From: Symsagittifera roscoffensis | Taxonomy: Eukaryota > Xenacoelomorpha > Acoela > Convolutidae | DNA: 57,115 nt | Direction of reading: 5' to 3' | NCBI RefSeq assembly: GCF_963678635.1 | Contig: NC_087066.1 | Span: 41,315,223 to 41,372,337 of the forward strand | Shown: positions 10,416-21,400 of the stretch, piece by piece | Layout of the letters: each line of letters opens with the position of its first letter | Position numbering within the stretch: position 1 is the stretch's first letter | Notes under the pieces: model-generated | The model's database searches: none | Told to the model about the DNA's origin: nothing | The model's input: the letters and a program-made list of their open reading frames with translations, nothing else | Translations under genes and position numbers: made by a program

Positions 10416-11176
10416 CTGTGAGAAGAAATGTAAGGACCTTGAAGATGAACTTGAAGCTATGAATAGAAGCCTAAACTCTGTGAAAGCCGATAAAAAGAAC
10501 TCGGTTTTCCAACTTCAGGGCGTCCAGAGAGAGAAAACGAGGTTGATGAGAGAGAAAACAGAACTGACCGGTGGTTCTATAAAAAGCGAGCAAGCTGCAA
10601 ACGCCAAAGGTAAAGGTAAAGACCAAGGAAACACTGGCTCTTTGGCTTCCACATTGGTTGAAACCTCCGAAGGACCCCAAATAACGAAAGAAATGGAGCT
10701 CATGATAAAAGGCGCCAATGAAAAAGTCAAAAAAATGGACGAACAGCAAAATAACTTAAAAGATTTTGTGGTGAAAGAGCTGGAAAAGTTAAAAAGCATG
10801 CTAAAACAGCTGGCAGAATGTTATCATTTGATGAGAGGTGGAGGAACGAACCTTGGTGCTGAAATCGAAGAAGTTCGAGCTCTTTACCGAAAGGAAATGT
10901 TACAAAGGAAACTGCTCTACAACCAGTTACAAGAGTTGCGAGGAAACATTCGTGTGTTCTGCCGAATCAAACCCGACAAGTCGAGTTGCTTGACCGTCTC
11001 GGACGAATCGATTTCATTACTGAATGTGCACGGGAAGAAAATGGAGTTTGAATTCGATAAGGTTTACGACCAGTATGTTACGCAGAGTGATATTTTTGAG
11101 AATACCAAACCGATCATTACGTCTGCTGTTGATGGCTACAACGTGTGTATTATTGCTTACGGTCAGACTGGCTCAG
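10416..11176 (+). CDS. Kinesin-14 (C-terminal motor), exon with coiled coil, neck and first part of motor
   Basis: Open from the gap edge. It encodes a Lys/Glu-rich heptad region (CEKKCKDLEDELEAM; EKVKKMDEQQNNL; LEKLKSMLKQLAE), then the neck-motor junction RGNIRVFCRIKP that marks minus-end directed kinesin-14 motors, then the start of the motor (FDKVYDQ, SAVDGYNVCIIAYGQTGS). The motor hydrolyses ATP to move along or cross-link microtubules. The exon ends inside the P-loop, GGC TCA G|gtaaaa (phase 1), with the donor at 11177. It joins to 12435 to complete GQTGSGKTFTM. The N-terminal tail is lost in the gap. It could be KIFC3-like or ncd-like; the window does not decide. Confidence 0.93.
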
Positions 11177-12434
11177 GTAAAAGTCACTGCATTAACTTTT
11201 TTCCACTCCGCCCTTTATTATTTCCCGACAATAACTTTAGAAATCCCTATTCAAAGACACTTGATGTTCTAAATTAGACGCTTCCTCCCCCGTCTCGCGT
11301 TACCCCGTCGCGTTAAATTGTAGGCTCTAAAATAAGTATGACTTAAAATTTAAAATGGTAACAATGGGGGGAAAACTGGTAGCAATGATTGAGAGTAGAT
11401 CGATCGATTAACCCGCCACCCGCATCCAGTTTCAAGCGTTAATAATCGATTATATTACGATTTTAGTACCAGTCTCACTAAAATTGAGAAACAATCGACT
11501 TTAATCTATTAATAATCTATTATAATCTCTTTTTTTCAAATCAAATTATAATTAATTATAATCCATTATAATCGATTATTTATTCGTCTATTTTTCGATA
11601 CAATTATAATCGATTATAATTGATTATAATCCATTATTTTTATTCAAAATTCTATTTCGTTAGTTTTTGCACAAAAATCCATTATAATCGATTATAATTG
11701 ATTATGATCCCGTTTGTTTGTCCATTTTTGTCTTCGAAGTTGCATCTAAATTGCTTATATTTTATGCTTTTTGTGGACGTTGGTTCGTATGAAAAATTAG
11801 CGAAAATTTTTCAAAATTTTCCAATTAATTCATATTTATAAGTTTTTTTTCCATTTTTCCCCCATTAGAGTTGTTTTGTGATGCATATTTTAAGCTTTTA
11901 TAAACACCAAAACATCAGCAAAATGATTTAGTTTCATGATTGATTCGGAAAAATATCTTTCATCTACCGCGAGAACTTTTCCAGTCATATGAAAGGATCT
12001 CTGATCAGATGAACCAAAGTGTTCAAGAGATCTCTCTTTTAGAGATTTTCTTATTGACACAAAAATAATAACCCATAAGATACAATTCGAAAATAGGAAA
12101 ATTCCGTCAAAATAAGAGATTATAATCGATTATAATCGATTATAATTGATTTTAAGGGTTTTTAGTAAGAACTATAATCAATTATAATCGATTATAAGAG
12201 ATTATAATCTCTTGGAAAATATCACGATTATAATCAATTATAAATCCCTTAAGGACCTAATTTTGGTAATTATAATCGATTATAATTGTCAAAAAATCAT
12301 CATAATAATCCGTTATAATCAATTATTTACGCCTAAACTTGGATGCGGGCACCCCTTCCACCTCTCTCTCTCTCTCTCTCTCTCTGAAGTGACGCCTCTC
12401 CACATTACAGGATAAAAAGCTTTGATTTACCTAG
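11177..12434 (+). repeat. Kinesin intron filled with ATTATAATCGATTATAAT palindromic repeats
   Basis: The 1,258-nt intron that splits the P-loop contains two clusters (about 11440-11710 and 12115-12330) of the self-complementary word ATTATAATCGATTATAAT and variants, and a (CT)n tract at 12362-12385 near the acceptor. It is much longer than the small introns elsewhere in the window, so repeat growth probably inflated it. Confidence 0.85.
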
Positions 12435-13219
12435 GAAAAACTTTCACGATGATGGGCCCAGAAAAAGATCCCGGAGTCAATCTGAGGGCGGTGCAGGAAC
12501 TATTCAGAGTAGCTCGAGAGAAGGTCAAAGTCACGTTCAAAATAACAGCGCAGATGCTTGAAGTCTACAATGAGCAGGTAAAAGACCTGCTTCGAGACCC
12601 CAGGGACCCAAACCCGGTAGAAATCATCATCCGTTTCATGGGCAAAACTGTCAAAGTCGAAAACGCCGTCGAAATTGAAATCACAGCTCCTGATGATGTG
12701 AAGAAAATGATCAAACGAGGCGAAGTAAATAGACACACAGCTCAAACCAACATGAACACAAATAGTTCCAGGTCCCACTTGTTGCTGAAGATCAATGTTG
12801 AAATTACCGATAAAGTCACTGGAGGTCGAACTGTGGGAAGTTTGACCCTTGTTGACCTCGCGGGATCGGAGAAAATAGCAAAGAGCGGAGCTGAAGGTTG
12901 GACGCTTATTGAAGCCGCGGCTATTAATAAATCGCTGAGTTCACTTGGTCAAGTTTTTTCAGCTCTTAGATGCAAATCTGTTCACGTGCCCTACAGAAAT
13001 TCGAAACTTACCCAACTTCTACAACCGTCGCTAGGGGGCGACGCGAAAGCATGCATTTTTGTAAATTGCAGCCCGCTTGACGATAACTCGTCGGAAACTT
13101 TGAGCACGCTTGAGTTTGGCCAAAAAGCGAGACAGATTAAAATGGGCAAAGCTCGTCAGAATATCGTCGCCGGACCCAGAAAACCATGGTGGGCCTCGAA
13201 CAGCCGACCTTTCGATTGA
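12435..13219 (+). CDS. Kinesin-14 motor domain, terminal exon
   Basis: Acceptor TTTACCTAG precedes 12435, and phase 1 restores the P-loop (G|GA AAA ACT). The exon carries the rest of the ATPase: EVYNEQVKDLL, switch I NMNTNSSRSH, switch II VDLAGSEK, the microtubule-binding INKSLSSLGQV and HVPYRNSKLTQLLQ, and the closing SETLSTLEFGQKARQI. The protein stops 35 residues after that, ending in a short Trp/Arg-rich tail, as expected when the motor is C-terminal. All catalytic motifs are intact, so the gene looks functional. A GT near the end (AATATC|GTCGCC) leaves a small chance of a further exon. Confidence 0.93.
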
Positions 13220-14048
13220 GAGGCGGAGACGTAACCACTTCTCCATCGCTCCCCTAATTTTTCATCAGTAAAACGTTGTTTTTCGAAAATTTAGGCATGT
13301 TTAGTCCATAATAAGCGTTATTCAGGACAATGCACCACTTCTGATTGGCATCCGTTTATAACATCAGCCAGTTTTTGAAATGCATAAATTATAAACATGA
13401 AAAATGCCTTCAACCATGTTTTACTTTTCAACTTTCCGAAACATGATTTGGAGGCTTAAATTTTATGTAATTAGTGAAGAAAGATCATGAAATTCAAAAA
13501 TTCTTCAAAAAAGTTTTCAAATTAATCAAATTTAACGACTTTATAAGGAACACGATTCGGCTTGAAGTCCTTAATTTTACGATTCGGCTTGAAATCCCGT
13601 CGGCTTGATGTCCGGCACCCCACTTAGTCCAGATTTGAAATCAAAACTCTAAATTTTACAACAAGAGGGGTAATTCAGAAGGCCCTGGGTTTCTTCAATG
13701 AACTAAAACTCTGTCATAATTCTTAGAGCAACGAGGGATAAAGTTTTGCAAAAAAACTAACTTTTCAGGGCATAAGAACTATGACAGGATTTATAAATAA
13801 GCCGAAATGGTCAGAAGAAAAGATTGATTGCGAAACTATTTAAAATTATTTCAAATTGTTTGCAGAGTTTTACAAGGACGTGAAAAAGAAATTAGCTTCA
13901 GGAAAAAAATTGACCATCTCCACATCTGCTCTAAATTCGGCCTGAAAAGATATTGGCCAAAGAATAAAGTGATCACAATTATTAAGAAACTCAATCATTG
14001 CTATCAGTGTTTTGCTCTCTGCATTTGAAAATTGAAACAAAATCTCAA

Positions 14049-14256
14049 AGCTTAGGGCGGAAGAAGTAGAAAAAATCAAATTGACATGTAAGTTGGTACA
14101 ACAGTGCTTCAATTGTATTCAGCAGAGGACATTGACTCAAAACAATTTTCTGTTGAGTCGTTAGTTAGGACTCACATTCCAGCAAAAAGAAAATCGCAAT
14201 CGGAGCAGATGATATGCCATATTGAGAACGAGGCAGGAGAACAAACTGAAAACTAA
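14049..14256 (+). CDS. Possible two-exon coding fragment with a 35-nt intron
   Basis: One frame reads KLRAEEVEKIKLT up to a perfect GTAAGT donor at 14088. A CAATTGTATTCAG acceptor ends at 14122. Joining T|CA keeps phase and the frame then runs 43 codons (EDIDSKQFSVESLVRTHIPA...) to TAA at 14254-14256. The composition looks protein-like, but there is no start, no known domain, and 35 nt is very short for an intron. It could be chance. Confidence 0.22.
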
Positions 14257-16444
14257 ATGCCGTGGTGAATTCCAAGCAACTTGGAAAATAGTGACACTGA
14301 ACGCAAAAACAATAACGGTTTTCATTGCAAACCCATACCGCTAGGTAAGCTATAAAATTAGTTCACGTTTCTAATTGAGCACGGGTATGAAATTAAAACA
14401 AAACTCCAAGTCTTTAATTTATTTTTATTTAAACTGGAATCTGTCTTAAAATGACAAAGATACTAATTTTTTACCTCGCCTAAGTTTATCCTGAAACTTC
14501 CTTTTATTGCCTGCAGGCCGAATTTTTGACTTTCTGAGTTTTTAAAAAACTTTTTTGACTTCTCTAAAAAAAATTACCCTGCCAAATTTGATATCCAGGT
14601 TTACTCGAAACAACAATTTGAGTGAAATTTCTCCACATAAACGGCCACATCCTGTTTAAAAACTTAAGCCTTCAAAAAAAGCAATTTTTTTTCAAAAAAA
14701 AGGGCCATTTTTTGAATTTTTTTGGAAACTTTTTGTCAGTTCTCAGATCAAAAGTTCGGTTGAGAAAATTAGCAGTGGGAGTTATATCTGCATCAGCGGC
14801 CACGCTCTAACTTCTGTAGGAAAAAAACGGTAACGATTTCGGAATTGTCAATTAGTTGAGTTTTTGGTCCTTTTTGCAAATTTTCAAACTCTATTTGGGA
14901 TTAACGGTTTATTTGAAGCTACATGTTAAGGTTTTTCGCATAAATCGATGAGACCTAATTTTTGTACATATATGTTTTATTGAAAAATCAATTTTGTTTA
15001 TTTTGTGATCATTTTACAGAAACTTCGACAATTTTCTCACCAACTACTCTGCTATATTGGAGATAAACTGCAGGATTAAATCGACGTAACAAGTTATGAA
15101 CGTTTTTTCTGCAGAAGCGGCAACTCCTTGATGATTTAAGGTTTTGTTAGTTTTTATTAGTTTCCTGAGAAAAATCCCAACTTTGTTTTCTTAGTTATTT
15201 CAGCTCTGAAATTTAGATTTGAAATTTAAAGTTTGAGGTCTGAAATTATATCTGAAACATTTCATTCCTAAAGTATCTCAGCGTTGTTTTATTATTTCAC
15301 AGCCGATTTCAGATCTGAAATTTAGATCTCAAAAAGTTTATTTCAGATCTGAATTAGAACATTTACTAGGTACGGGCTGCAAATTGGAAGATTCAATTTG
15401 AACCGAATAGATTTTACTGCCAAGATTAGTGATTCTTACAAATATTTTCAAGTTAAGCAACGCCACAAAAAATTGCTTGCAAAATTTCACTCATATTAGT
15501 TGAAAGTCGAGATAGTTCAAATATAGGTCAAGTATGGTAGTTATGCCGAGGTTTGAGCTGGCAATAAATAACTCGGTTGCCTTCTGCTTTCCATCGAAAG
15601 AGTCGAGAAAAAAATCAATTTTTATGCAAGGTTATCGAATTTTTTCTGAACTTGGTTGATCCCTTTCAAACTTTTCTTGAGAATTGAGAAGATTGAGACA
15701 TATGAACATAATGTCGAGAAAGTCGAACCATACAGAGTTTTGACCATAATTGTCGAAATAGATTGAACATCGTCGAGAAAGTCGAAACAAAAGGCAAAAA
15801 AATCTCCGCGCTAAATCTAGTACCACAAATAGCTTTCAAATGAGTTCAAAATGTAGATTAGGTCAGGTCAATAATGGCCGGGATTTCTGACTTCAGGTAA
15901 AGTTTTTAAAAAAAATGGTCTCAAGGCTGAAAAATATTCTGAAAAAAAATTGGAATTGAATATCTACAATATCATTTAGTTTCAACCACTTTTTCATAAG
16001 ATTTACACAAATTAATTTTGTAAATCAGAGCTCAAATTCCTTCAATATCCAAGTTTGTTAGGTAAGGAAACGGGAGAGAAATTAAAAAAGTTCTAATTTT
16101 TCAATTTTTATTAGCAGCGGGTACTATGTGCACAACAACCGGCTATTCTTGCAAGCAACTGCGATTTGATTCGATGTAAAATAGTTTGTCTTTTATATTA
16201 TTTCGGAACAATCAGTGGTCAAACTTCAACAAAAATTTATATATAAAACAACAAATCTGAGGAATAAATCAATGTTTTAATAGAATTAGCAAGAAAAGAT
16301 TTTTTGTATGAGAAAAAAAATTACAGCCCAAACGCAATGTAAAGTACAGAATTACATATCGCATCATGCTATTTATTAATAATATTACGTAAAAAATCTC
16401 ATCTCAAATTAGAATTGCTTTTTAAGCTTTAGAAAGGACGAAAT

Positions 16445-16700
16445 TTACCGCAAATTAAATTGGCAATTTTCAAACCGCCAAAACATAACAAAAGTTTATG
16501 GCCATTCGAATATCTTTTTAAAAATGAGATCAGGACGACGAAAACTTCAGATCGTATTAAACATTCAAAATAGCCTAATTAAAAAGTTAAAGTTTGTCTG
16601 AAGAAAAAACCACATCGAGCATGAACATTTTGCACTTTGTCATAATTCAGAAAAAAGTGACATAAATTATCAACTCTTGCAACCACATACTATCGTTACC
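16445..16700 (+). repeat. Interspersed repeat family A, copy 1
   Basis: Shares an ordered set of words with 19975-20160, 22594-22780, 24690-24960 and 25690-25950: a GGCAATTTTCAAAC or related block, AATATCTTTT..AAATGAG, AGTTTGTCTGAAGAAAAAA, CCA/CCC..GAGCA, and CTTTC..GAAAGTC with GGAACAATA. Copies are diverged. Non-coding, probably an old SINE- or MITE-type family. Confidence 0.55.
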
Positions 16701-17703
16701 TTCGAAAACAGATTGTAAACAATTCAGCAATTTTTTGTGGAAGCCTTTGTGGTGGTTTTTTAAATAGAAAACTTAAAATCTTGCGCGTAATAACTTTCTC
16801 AACTTGATAAAATTAAATCCCAAAAGATTCCGCCAAAAACGGCAGATTCGTTTGTTTTTGCTTTTCCACAGAAAAAGGTGCCAAAAATTGTTAAGAAATT
16901 AGTCTGCCTGACTAAATTAGATCACGTTTAGGAGTCGATACTGAATTAAACCAAAACTTTAGAGAATGGGCAATTAAATTATGTTTGGACTAACTTACAA
17001 GCGTTATGAAAGACTGCTTACGCGTTACTATCACAAAAACTCGAATTTTGCTTGTCCCAAATTAGCTAAATTGGCAGTTTTTAAACTCTTATATAGTTTT
17101 ATCAAAATTCGAAATGAAAAATTACTGGAAAAACTGAGAAAAAAAATGAAAAGATTTTTTTTTTTTTTCGTTTTTCCAGTAATTTTTCAAAAAGGCGCTG
17201 AAATGCTGAAAGTTAACTGACAATACTCAAGTAAAACTAAATTGTTTTTTGTTTTAAAATAAGCTGTTGTAAGCTTTTTATCAATGAATACTGTCAGACG
17301 TTGCAAATATTTCTCACAAAATTAGGTTCCCAAAATTACTTTTAGATAGGGTGCGATGGTATATGACAGAAAAATTTTTTCAGTCTTGAATTCAAAAAAA
17401 TATCCGAAAAATTTTTTGTGTCGAGAAACATTATTTTGAGGCTTTGCAATTCAAACACAATTTTATTGAAAACCGGAGCACAGTTAGAAGTCTTCAATAA
17501 ATTTTTTTTTAATTTTGATACTTAACGTCCAATTTCACAGCATTAGATGACTTCTTCTCATTTTTAAAAGCTTAGTATAAAACAGTTTAAAGATATGCAG
17601 ATCCACCTTTTAGTATAGGTTTTTTTAAACAGACTGTACTGCCTGTTTATATACGAAATTGTATAAAAAAGTTTGAATTCAGAGATTACTTTTAACAAAC
17701 ATA

Positions 17704-17705
<2 letters not shown>

Positions 17706-17792
<87 letters not shown>
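17706..17792 (+). repeat. (TA)n(TG)n microsatellite
   Basis: About 25 TA units run into about 18 TG units with almost no interruption. Alternating purine-pyrimidine DNA of this kind can form Z-DNA or slip in replication. Confidence 0.97.
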
Positions 17793-17795
<3 letters not shown>

Positions 17796-18707
17796 ACTTT
17801 ATATAAATGAAACATTCGATAGCAAAAATGAAATATGAAACAACTCCTTTTTCGCTCTGAACACAAAAAGATTTTGAAATTCCAAGAAAGTCCAATTTTG
17901 AAATTTTTGAAGATTTTGTACGCAACTTGCAAAGATATAAAATCAACATGAAACTCAAACAAAAACGTTTGGGATTTTTTAAAGCAAAAAATTTCCTACA
18001 CCTTATAATGGAGATGCGTGTACTTTAATTTGTGTATGAAACTTTTAAGTGTAAAAATTATTTTTTTGTTCATCTTAGTTGTGATAACAAGTTATTTTTG
18101 TGTTTTAGTGTCACTTGTTTTTTCAAAAATTATCTCAGATAATTTTTGAAAATTTTCTGACGCATCCTAACTAGCGCCGAAGAGCCATCAATTTTACGAA
18201 AACGCAAAAATTTTAAATAAATTTTTTCAAAAAACATTTTATTCAAATAAGGTTGCTCGATTTTAGCCAAAACTTTGATTATTTCAACTGTCCATTAACG
18301 TCTAAAAAATGATTTTCAATAATGATTTTTTTTGAATTTTCACTCACATGCTATGTGAAGTACATAAATTACAATATGATTTTTTTCGCATCTAGAGTTT
18401 CTCTAATCAGATCAAAAATATTGCCTCAATTGAAATTTGATTGATACATGAAGCGGATGAATTTGCCACTGAAAGAGATTATAACCAAGAGCTTTACACG
18501 AAAATCTCATATGACCAAAAATAGGTTTAGTTTAATTTTTCAGGTTACTTTAGAGCGAGAAAGGATTATTTTAACCTCGTTAGATGTTATCTTAAATTTT
18601 GAAAGCAAATAACACCAAAATTTTTGTGGCCAAGATGAATGCAAATCAGTAAAGACCAAAAAAAATTCGAAACAAAAGTTTTGTTCCTTGTTTCGACAAA
18701 ATTGACA

Positions 18708-21326
18708 AAGTATTTGTGCTTGTTTTGATTTTTTCTTTTTCTTCTACCAGTTTTGAATTTTTAAACAGCCGTTTTCTGAAATCATCCCGAGCTCCAACTT
18801 GACATAATATTTTACCTGTGATGTTTTTTTTGTAAAATTGTGGGGTTTGAAAATTGCCAATTTGCTAACTTTTGATGAGCATCGGTCTCAAAAATGGTTT
18901 CCAGTTGAAATGAGGCAAGCTGTTTGGTTCTAATAGTAAGCTTTTAGGCATAAAATGCATCCATTTCTAATTAACAAAGCGTGTGTGAGGACTTTTAAAA
19001 ATCAGAAAACCAACCGTTTTTATCGCTTTTTCTTATTTTCTTTTGTTTTTATTATTTGAAATTCTGGTTTGGAATTTTTCGAAAAACATTTTATTCTTTC
19101 GCTTTTACATTGCTCAGTGCGGCCGAAACTTTCTGTGCTACCTAATTTGATTTTTCTTTATATTCGAATTTTGAATCGTTTTTAGATCAAACTGAACAGT
19201 GATAAAGTTAACTGAGTGGCCAGGGAAGTCCTTCCGGGATCCCAGTTTAGACTAACAAGCCTGGGTAATCAATTGCGGGATTTCCAGCTGGCTCCCGGCA
19301 AAATGTTTCAAATATGTCTGGTCTTAAATGTGTCTTCCATATAATTATTCGCTTGAACAACCCTTTTGTGTATTGAATTCGAGGCGGATCACTAAGCCGA
19401 ATGATCCAAGTGCAGAATGCGTCCAACTTCCAAGCATATGAGCAATGTTTACAAAATGAGAAATAAAATAGTAAAAAACTACCTCTAGTTGCCAGCCAGT
19501 GGTGGCTATTCCTCGCGCGCGTCGGTTTTCCGCTCCGATATTTTTATTTCATCAATAGTTTTTGTCTCAGAATGGTTAGTGCGCAACACTTATCAGCCCG
19601 ACGCGGCGGCATTATAGATTTTCTTTCTGCTATAAAGACGCGATCTGCTCTTGGCTCATTTTCCTCTTTTACCAGCCTCCTTCAACTTTTATCTTGTTAG
19701 CAAACATCATTATTTCGCTCAATTACAGACACTATCTTCAATCTTGAGTTAATTGCAATCTTAATTGATAGATTGATTTCTTTCTACATTATGTAACTAT
19801 TTCAAAAAAATGTTGAGAATTTCAAACCTTCCCAACAAGAAATTTAATATAAACTTGTAAAAGGTTTTCAAATTATTTTTTCGAGCTCATGTCAATTGCG
19901 AAAATTCATTGGCGTTTTTTTATTGCCTGCTTTTGTATATTGTATTGCAGCAAAGCTCAAACCGACAACCCAGTTTTTTCGTGCATTTAGTAAACGACCG
20001 AAAAAGAATGTCATATTTGAGATAAGTTTCAACGAAAGTTTTCGATCATTGGCTAGTTAAAAAGTCGAAATTTGTCTGAAGAAAAAAACCCAACCCGAGC
20101 ACAAATATTCCGTTACTTTCTTATCGAAAGTCGGAACAATAACAGCAAAAAATTGTTTATTATCCTAGTTGCTCTGCAGACTCTCCAAGACAAAAGCGCC
20201 CTCAAACAAATTCCGCACTCTAGCTAGGATTAAATTCCAAACAATTTTTGATTCCCAAATCTTCATCTACAACTACTCCCTAAAATATCAAACTGCAATA
20301 TAGATCAACTATTGGCAACATGTACCCCTAGTAATCAAGCAAATGCACTTTCAACTAAATCTCTGAGCAAACTGCAATTAAACTGTCATGAAATCTCTGG
20401 TGAAGCAACACTCAAATAGCAGCATTAATGAGCGAATAAAATATAGCACCCCCTCGTTAGGTGCTAACTAAACTAAGATTAGAAAAAACCTGCCGCTAAG
20501 GCGATGCGGTCTTCTTACTGCTGTTAAAAAAAATTTTACTCCTCGAGGAACTTGAAACTGCAAAATGGTCTGCTAATTCACTCTTTTCGATTTCTTTCAT
20601 AGAACCAGCTTAAAGCAGAACTTTATATATGCAAATCGTTAATAGTTTGACAAAAATTCTGTCAACACCTACAATTTTACGTGCATTTACTTTCTTAATT
20701 CTATCAGCAAACGTCTTCTCAGCGAATGTCAGCAAAAATGCCGCCCGTTTTAATGATCCTGGCGGCTCTATCGGGGACAAAGTGGTGCCAGTCAAAAGAA
20801 AAATTACTGCTTACCAACAGGATTGTAAATTTTCAACCAATCAGATTTTTAGAAAAGTGCGACAAGTTTGTGTTAGTTGAACGCTCTATGCAAAAACGCA
20901 AAGACAATGTGACAAACAGCAAAAAGTGTCCTCCCAGTTGCTTGATGATAGAGTACACTGCCCATCCGGTTGCAATTAGTTTCAGGTTTTTCATCATTGC
21001 ACTTTTTGGCTGATACTGTTTTTCTATCATTCCGTCAGAAAAATTACCGGATTCCACAACCAAAACTATCCTCAACCTCAAATTGTTATTAGAATTTTTA
21101 ATGAAAAAATATTTCATTATGACTCGGAATTTGCCTGGAGAACAAAAGCTCACAAATTAGATCAAAATACGTCTTACAAAAAGTCGATAAACAATGAACA
21201 ATGTCTGGCCTATCATTCAAATGGCTTTGCTAGCACATATAATGCTTCTTACGGCAAGTGTTGCAATCTCCATAGTGTGGATTCCGCAATGAACAAAAAT
21301 GTTAATCATAGATTTTTGATGAATCG
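18708..21326 (+). repeat. Left unit of 2,619-bp tandem duplication
   Basis: Every stretch from AAGTATTTGTGCTT at 18708 to 21326 recurs 2,619 nt downstream. Only scattered differences are seen (for example C/T near 19142, G/A near 19577, G/A near 19696, C/G near 19829, G/A near 20762, and one-base changes in two T-runs). The junctions share a 2-nt AA. The unit holds a TATA-like CTATAAAG (19630-19637), family A repeat sequence and a truncated copy of the secreted-protein gene. Confidence 0.95.
19630..19637 (+). promoter_or_regulatory. TATA-like box upstream of the secreted-protein gene (copy at 22250-22257 too)
   Basis: CTATAAAG lies in a locally GC-richer block (GACGCGGCGGCATTATAG upstream, ACGCGATCTGC downstream) and is followed by a pyrimidine-rich TTTTCCTCTTTTACC that could hold the start site. 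It is about 1.1 kb from the ATG, so a 5' UTR intron would be needed. Sequence-only suggestion. Confidence 0.3.
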
Positions 21327-21400
21327 AAGTATTTGTGCTTGTTTTGATTTTTTCTTTTTCTTCTACCAGTTTTGAATTTTTAAACAGCCGTTTTCTGAAA
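20726..21400 (+). pseudogene. Truncated left copy of the secreted-protein gene
   Basis: Exon 1 20726-20985, intron 20986-21038 and exon 2 from 21039 are the same as in the right copy up to HRFLMNR. There the duplication junction (21327) replaces the C-terminal 36 residues by unrelated sequence that stops after about 15 residues (SICACFDFFFFFYQF). The signal peptide differs by one residue (ILAAL here, ILTAL in the right copy). It could still make a shortened protein, but it is best read as a duplication by-product. Confidence 0.6.

Larger units (their letters stand above)
13220..17705. other. Long intergenic stretch, AT-rich, few supported features
   Basis: Mostly A/T-rich sequence with many small frames on both strands and no recognisable domain. 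Exceptions are listed separately: a possible small-intron gene fragment at 14049-14256 and an interspersed repeat copy at about 16445-16700. Around 15220-15360 the word TTTAGATCTGAAATTTAGATC and variants recur several times (AGATCTGAAAT palindromic words). Confidence 0.5.

Noticed and set aside
17692-17962. Minus-strand frames of 85-88 codons with Tyr-Ile and Thr-His runs
   Set aside because: They are translations of the (TA)n(TG)n microsatellite.
20629-20880. Frame with an apparent signal peptide (LRAFTFLILSANVFS) overlapping the secreted-protein gene
   Set aside because: It starts in the pyrimidine-rich acceptor region and stops within exon 1, whereas the other frame continues in phase across the 53-nt intron for 135 more codons. 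The same applies to its copy at 23248.
20833-21153. 106-codon minus-strand frame across the small intron
   Set aside because: Antisense to the spliced gene. No codon or domain signal of its own.
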